From assembly GCA_013372555.1 (NCBI GenBank), contig JAAPAX010000005.1, positions 806,001 through 870,000 of the forward strand: a stretch of DNA of 64,000 bases, in the 5' to 3' direction. The notes below the pieces were generated by a model. That model ran no database searches and was not told where the DNA came from. It was given only the letters and a program-made list of their open reading frames with translations. How positions within the stretch are numbered: position 1 is the first letter of the stretch; each line of letters opens with the position of its first letter. Made by a program: the position numbers and the translations under genes. This document shows, one piece after another, positions 63,801-64,000 of this stretch. Origin of the DNA: Elsinoe arachidis. Taxonomy: Eukaryota > Ascomycota > Dothideomycetes > Myriangiales > Elsinoaceae.

Positions 63801-64000
63801 TCAATCGTCGAAGCAGGCGACAGCGAAAACGAATCCTGACCGAGGTCATGCGCGCTTCAGCTCACAGGATGACACTACCTTCGCAAGACCGAATACTGGA
63901 AACGACAAGCAGCACAGTGCTCTCAAATCTAGTATCATGAAGGGCCGATCGATGCTGGATTCTAGTCAGCACCAAGTTGAGACGAGAGCGACATCTTGGA
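60821..64000 (+). CDS. cdc11: SIN/MEN scaffold protein cdc11 (NUD1), 5' part
   Basis: Model: join(60821..60885,60933..>64000). The 47-bp intron (GTAAGT donor, CTGAC branch, CCAG acceptor) joins MPGATQPWLADLPDEWIPQQ to the long ORF, which stays open to the right edge (over 1040 codons). Conserved blocks of fungal Cdc11/Nud1 proteins appear in order: LTWRKRLVDGDLGYGDQTDL, FSPVIIGKH, FVNTKRGGLSNYGSFKTRPL, SPLKLFGAYDTFTNGKLLRR, MTFDRTLNRWVKEK and DDPFGNIPDLTVDELHEMEQ. In the family a leucine-rich repeat domain follows, here beyond the edge. Cdc11 anchors the septation initiation (mitotic exit) network at the spindle pole body. The window shows only the disordered, phosphosite-rich half. Confidence 0.88.

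Overview
The window is nuclear DNA of a filamentous ascomycete. Genes are dense and lie on both strands. Introns are short (mostly 44-60 bp, GTRNGT donors, CTRAY branch sites about 10-20 bp before the AG), and nearly every protein is a recognisable Pezizomycotina type. A RIP-like mutated transposon and lineage-restricted hypothetical proteins point to Dothideomycetes, probably Mycosphaerellales. That placement is inference, not a database result.

Positions 1-20 kb carry mostly conserved housekeeping genes: the N-terminal half of a peroxisomal-type Lon protease, a mitochondrial ATP25 N-domain (RsfS-like) protein, a 1518-aa Rho GEF, DCC1, a hemerythrin-like HHE protein, the DEAD-box helicase DBP10, two lineage proteins, a Pth11-like seven-helix receptor, a LEU5-type mitochondrial CoA carrier and a METTL4-like MT-A70 methyltransferase. 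Positions 20.3-25.1 kb are gene-poor, with one small Ser-rich ORF. Positions 25-39 kb hold a 1733-aa WD40 scaffold, an AhpD-like protein, a superfamily 1 helicase-like ORF that breaks at motif II, a HAD phosphatase, a HEI10-type meiotic RING protein and ESF2.

The most striking locus is 39.7-45.2 kb. A 2869-bp hAT element (40970-43838) with CAGTG-type terminal inverted repeats and a perfect 8-bp target-site duplication (CTATGGTG) sits inside a gene. If the element and one target copy are ignored, the two flanking ORFs are in the same frame. They then read as one protein of about 816 residues: an N-terminal coiled coil and acidic region, a GIY-YIG nuclease-like domain and about nine C2H2 zinc fingers. 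The element landed in the codons of the GIY motif itself. Its transposase is full of TAG/TAA codons at former Trp/Gln positions, while the host-gene halves are intact.

The second striking locus is 49.45-53.17 kb. It is a secreted Ser/Thr/Lys/Pro-rich protein encoded by 20 small exons. All 19 introns have phase 2 and every internal exon is a multiple of 3 (18-111 bp). The exons fall into repeated cassettes. A degenerate copy of its last exon lies 3.5 kb away on the opposite strand (45812-45964), with a CE2-type esterase and an alpha/beta hydrolase in between.

Positions 55-64 kb return to conserved genes: XAP5/FAM50, a TTC1-like TPR protein, a large disordered nuclear-type protein, and the 5' part of the SIN/MEN scaffold cdc11/NUD1, which runs off the right edge.
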